Below are positions 4,627 through 7,202 of a DNA stretch of 7,202 bases, piece after piece. The notes below the pieces were generated by a model that ran no database searches, was not told where the DNA came from, and saw nothing but the letters and a program-made list of their open reading frames with translations. How positions within the stretch are numbered: position 1 is the stretch's first letter; every line of letters starts with the position of its first letter. The stretch is from Bacillota bacterium (GTDB lineage: Bacteria > Bacillota > Clostridia > Peptostreptococcales > Anaerovoracaceae): assembly GCA_016302545.1 (NCBI GenBank), contig JAEDNK010000074.1, positions 1 to 7,202 on the forward strand, read 5' to 3'. The translations under genes were made by a program, and so were the position numbers.

Positions 4627-6497
4627 TGGAAATGGCAGCAGCGAAAATCAGAGATTATAAGACTATAACGGAAATAAGAGAAATTCGGGAGGAAACCCTG
4701 AAGAAAATAGGCGTGAGGCTGGGAAAAGGAGCAAGCGAAGGCGCGGAGCTTCATATCATGGTCTGCGGCAGCACAGGCTGCTCATCCTCGGGCTCCGGCA
4801 AGCTTCTGGAAAAGCTTGATGAGCTTATGGAAAGAGACGGCCTTGCGGAAAAGGTTGCAATCGTAAAGACAGGCTGCTTCGGACTGTGTGCGGAGGGCCC
4901 TATTTTGTTGGTTCAGCCGGGCAATTATATGTACACACAGGTAATGCCTGAGGACATTGAGGAAATCTGGGAATGCCATATTAAAGGCGGCAATCCGGTG
5001 GAAAGGTTGATTTCACAGAATGAAGCCGAGTTCTTTTCCAAGCAGAAGAGGGTGGCGCTCAGAAACTGCGGCCGCATAAATCCCGAATGCATAGACGAAT
5101 ACATAGCCTTTGGCGGATACGAGGCTCTTTCCATGGTTCTTACGGAGATGGATCCGGAGGACGTCGTAGACCTTATTAAAAAGTCAGGTCTGAGAGGCCG
5201 CGGAGGCGGAGGATTTCCTGCGGGAATCAAGTGGGAGGCTGCGGCAAAGCAGGAGTGCAGCGAAAAGTACATCTGCTGCAACGCTGACGAAGGTGACCCG
5301 GGGGCATTTATGGACCGATCCATTTTGGAGGGGGACCCACATTCAGTAATTGAAGCCATGATTATAGCAGGCTATGCCGTGGGCGCCAACAAGGGCTTTG
5401 TATACATAAGAGCCGAATACCCTATCGCCGTGGAAAGGCTGAGAACGGCAATAGAGCAGGCAAGGGAATACGGAATTCTGGGAAAGAACATTCTGGGAAG
5501 AGGCTTTGAATTTGACATAGAAATCCGTCTCGGTGCGGGAGCTTTCGTATGCGGAGAAGGCTCTGCCCTGATGATCTCCATAGAAGGAAACAGAGGAGAA
5601 CCTAGACCTAAGCCGCCGAGAGCTACGGAAAAAGGTCTTTTCGGAAGGCCCACAGTGCTTAATAACGTGGAGACCTTTGCCAATGTACCTCAGATTATCG
5701 TAAAAGGTCTTGACTGGTACAATGCAATAGGAACGGAAAAATCCAAGGGCACCAAGGTTTTCGCAGTCAGCGGTAAGATAAACAACACAGGTCTGGTAGA
5801 AATCCCTATGGGAACAACCTTGAGAGAAATCATATACGATATAGGCGGCGGAATTCCTGATGGAAAGAAATTCAAGGCCGCACAGACGGGAGGCCCTTCA
5901 GGAGGCTGCATACCTGCAGAGCTTATAGACACTCCTATTGACTACGATTCACTTACCAGTCTGGGCTCCATGATGGGCTCCGGCGGTCTTATCGTAATGG
6001 ATGAGAGCACCTGCATGGTGGATATCGCCAAGTTCTTTTTGGAATTTACCGTGGACGAGTCCTGTGGCAAATGTCCGCCTTGCCGTATAGGTACCAAGCG
6101 TATGCTTGAAATCATCACCAGAATTACAGAAGGAAAGGGAACCATGGAGGACCTTGACGAGCTGGAGGAGCTTTCCGAGGCCATAACCAGAGGAGCCCTC
6201 TGCGGTCTGGGGCAGTCAGCCCCGAATCCGGTGCTTTCCACCATGAAATACTTTAAGGACGAGTATATCGCCCATGTGAGAGATAAGAAGTGTCCTGCGG
6301 GAGTATGCATTTCCATGCTCAGGTACATCATCGAAAAGGAAAGCTGCAAGCGCTGCGGTATCTGTGCAAAGAACTGTCCTGTGGGCGCTATTTCCGGCAG
6401 CAAGGAAGAACCGTACGTTATCGATCAGGACAAATGTATCAAATGCGGCGTCTGCATGAGCAAGTGTCCGTTCAAGTCCATAATGAAGAACGCATAA
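4626..6497 (+). CDS. hydB: NADH-linked [FeFe]-hydrogenase subunit HydB (NuoF-like flavin subunit)
   Basis: This is the FMN- and NAD(H)-binding subunit, 623 residues from the GTG, close to the length I recall for Thermotoga HydB and much longer than NuoF (about 430). Domains in order: a thioredoxin-like [2Fe-2S] domain with C47, C52, C84 and C88; the NuoF Rossmann-like core with GLRGRGGGGFPAGIKW (188-203) for NADH and NADEGDPGAF (219-228) for FMN; an SLBB domain (about 380-440); the [4Fe-4S] domain with C480, C483, C486 and C526; and a C-terminal 2[4Fe-4S] ferredoxin domain with C574, C577, C580, C584 and C604, C607, C610, C614. H550, C556 and C561 before it may bind zinc. The GEET motif of complex I is GEGS here (E311, G312). 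The start may instead be the ATG at 4632. The added ferredoxin domain marks a hydrogenase (HydB/HndC) subunit rather than complex I. Confidence 0.93.
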   Translation: MEMAAAKIRDYKTITEIREIREETLKKIGVRLGKGASEGAELHIMVCGSTGCSSSGSGKLLEKLDELMERDGLAEKVAIVKTGCFGLCAEGPILLVQPGNYMYTQVMPEDIEEIWECHIKGGNPVERLISQNEAEFFSKQKRVALRNCGRINPECIDEYIAFGGYEALSMVLTEMDPEDVVDLIKKSGLRGRGGGGFPAGIKWEAAAKQECSEKYICCNADEGDPGAFMDRSILEGDPHSVIEAMIIAGYAVGANKGFVYIRAEYPIAVERLRTAIEQAREYGILGKNILGRGFEFDIEIRLGAGAFVCGEGSALMISIEGNRGEPRPKPPRATEKGLFGRPTVLNNVETFANVPQIIVKGLDWYNAIGTEKSKGTKVFAVSGKINNTGLVEIPMGTTLREIIYDIGGGIPDGKKFKAAQTGGPSGGCIPAELIDTPIDYDSLTSLGSMMGSGGLIVMDESTCMVDIAKFFLEFTVDESCGKCPPCRIGTKRMLEIITRITEGKGTMEDLDELEELSEAITRGALCGLGQSAPNPVLSTMKYFKDEYIAHVRDKKCPAGVCISMLRYIIEKESCKRCGICAKNCPVGAISGSKEEPYVIDQDKCIKCGVCMSKCPFKSIMKNA

Positions 6498-6506
6498 GGG
6501 AGGTGG
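6498..6506 (+). promoter_or_regulatory. Strong ribosome binding site of hydA
   Basis: GGGAGGTGG follows directly after the hydB stop codon and ends seven bases before the ATG at 6514. It fixes the hydA start and shows that the 16-base gap holds no separate promoter. Confidence 0.8.
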
Positions 6507-6513
6507 CAATAAA

Positions 6514-7202
6514 ATGGGAAAGGTACATGTTACAATCGACGGAATTCAGGTTTACGTGCCTGATGATTACACTATTTTAGAGGCTGCCAAGGAAATCAAC
6601 ATCCACATTCCGACCCTCTGCTTTTTGAAGGATGTGAGTGAAATAGGATGCTGCAGAATGTGTCTGGTGCAGATTAAGGGAAAGAAGGGTCTTGAAGCAT
6701 CTTGCGTTCACCCTGTGTACGACGGAATGGAGGTAAGGACTCATTCTCCGGAAATAATGAAAGTTCGCAAGAAGAATATGGAGCTGATTTTATCCAACCA
6801 TCCGGCTATCTGCCAGAGCTGCACGCGCTCCGACTCTCACTGCGAGCTTCAGGCTCTCGCCAACATGCTGGACGTTCACTTCAGCAACTATAGGAAATAT
6901 CAGGAGACCGTCACTCAGAACGCGGCGGTAGATATGGATGACGGAATTTCAATTCAGAGAGACCCTAACCGCTGCGTGCTCTGCAGAAGGTGCATCAGCA
7001 TCTGCAACAACATTCAGACCGTAGGAGCCATTTCCGCTATAAACAGAGGCTTCAACACGGTTATAGGAACAGCGGGAAACAGAGGACTTGACGACACCGT
7101 ATGCGTAAGCTGCGGTCAGTGCATCAACGTATGCCCGACGGGCGCTTTGCAGGAGCACAGAGATATTGACTCCGTATGGGATGCTCTTTACGACGAGGAT
7201 AA
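6514..7202 (+). CDS. hydA: [FeFe]-hydrogenase catalytic subunit HydA, N-terminal part, cut by the window edge
   Basis: This is the catalytic subunit that makes or splits H2. The first 229 codons are present and the reading frame is open at the right edge. Residues 1-75 form a plant-type [2Fe-2S] domain with C36, C47, C50 and C64. Next comes the His-Cys3 [4Fe-4S] motif with H96, C100, C103 and C110, where the last gap is six residues instead of the usual five. Residues 150-212 are a 2[4Fe-4S] ferredoxin domain with C154, C157, C160, C164 and C197, C200, C203, C207. The stretch IDSVWDAL at about 220 is the usual lead-in to the H-cluster domain, whose cysteine motifs lie beyond the window. NuoG and formate dehydrogenase alpha share the first domains, but the VLCRRC and CGQCINVCPTGAL sequences followed by this linker point to HydA. 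It is third in the hydCBA operon. Confidence 0.92.
   Translation, partial: MGKVHVTIDGIQVYVPDDYTILEAAKEINIHIPTLCFLKDVSEIGCCRMCLVQIKGKKGLEASCVHPVYDGMEVRTHSPEIMKVRKKNMELILSNHPAICQSCTRSDSHCELQALANMLDVHFSNYRKYQETVTQNAAVDMDDGISIQRDPNRCVLCRRCISICNNIQTVGAISAINRGFNTVIGTAGNRGLDDTVCVSCGQCINVCPTGALQEHRDIDSVWDALYDED

Noticed and set aside
6290..6893. Short plus-strand frames at 6290-6580 and 6702-6893
   Set aside because: They are out-of-frame readings of the hydB end and the hydA start, where cysteine cluster motifs prove the other frame.
4141..7202. Complex I (nuoEFG) reading of the three-gene cluster
   Set aside because: The flavin subunit has added thioredoxin-like and C-terminal ferredoxin domains, and the third protein has the HydA-type linker after its ferredoxin domain. 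No membrane subunit of complex I is seen.

Overview
The window looks like a chromosomal segment of a strictly anaerobic Firmicute of the class Clostridia. Base composition is balanced, the genes carry strong AGGAGG-type ribosome binding sites, and the right half is a soluble NAD(H)-linked [FeFe]-hydrogenase operon of the kind found in fermentative and acetogenic clostridia and in Thermotoga. The genus cannot be fixed from the sequence. I see no mobile element, CRISPR array, tRNA or rRNA.

Left part (1-2416): a complete three-domain Xaa-Pro aminopeptidase of the M24B family (109-1890, +) sits behind a plausible extended -10 promoter. A six-helix DUF308/HdeD-like membrane protein (1853-2416, -) converges on it, and the two 3' ends overlap by 38 bases. 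Middle part (2417-3994): a 153-base divergent intergenic region holds two inverted repeats and separates the membrane protein from an uncharacterised FAD-dependent dehydrogenase of the COG2509 type (2570-3994, +), which carries a four-cysteine motif near its N-terminus.

Right part (3995-7202): after an AT-rich 146-base spacer with a candidate promoter, a Rex-like half-palindrome, an 8-bp tandem repeat and a 10-bp palindrome, three tightly packed genes follow in the order hydC (NuoE-like), hydB (NuoF-like, with extra iron-sulfur domains) and hydA ([FeFe]-hydrogenase catalytic subunit). hydA is cut by the right edge after 229 codons, so the H-cluster domain lies outside. The first two subunits form the flavin/NADH module. 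Electrons would pass between NAD(H), and perhaps ferredoxin, and the hydrogenase iron-sulfur chain to make or consume H2. Whether the enzyme is electron-bifurcating or purely NADH-dependent cannot be decided here.

Most of the window is ordinary metabolism. The points most worth checking are an apparent one-residue expansion of the His-Cys3 cluster motif in HydA, the operator-like structures in front of hydC and of the FAD dehydrogenase, and the cysteine motif of that dehydrogenase. I do not see a clearly new system.
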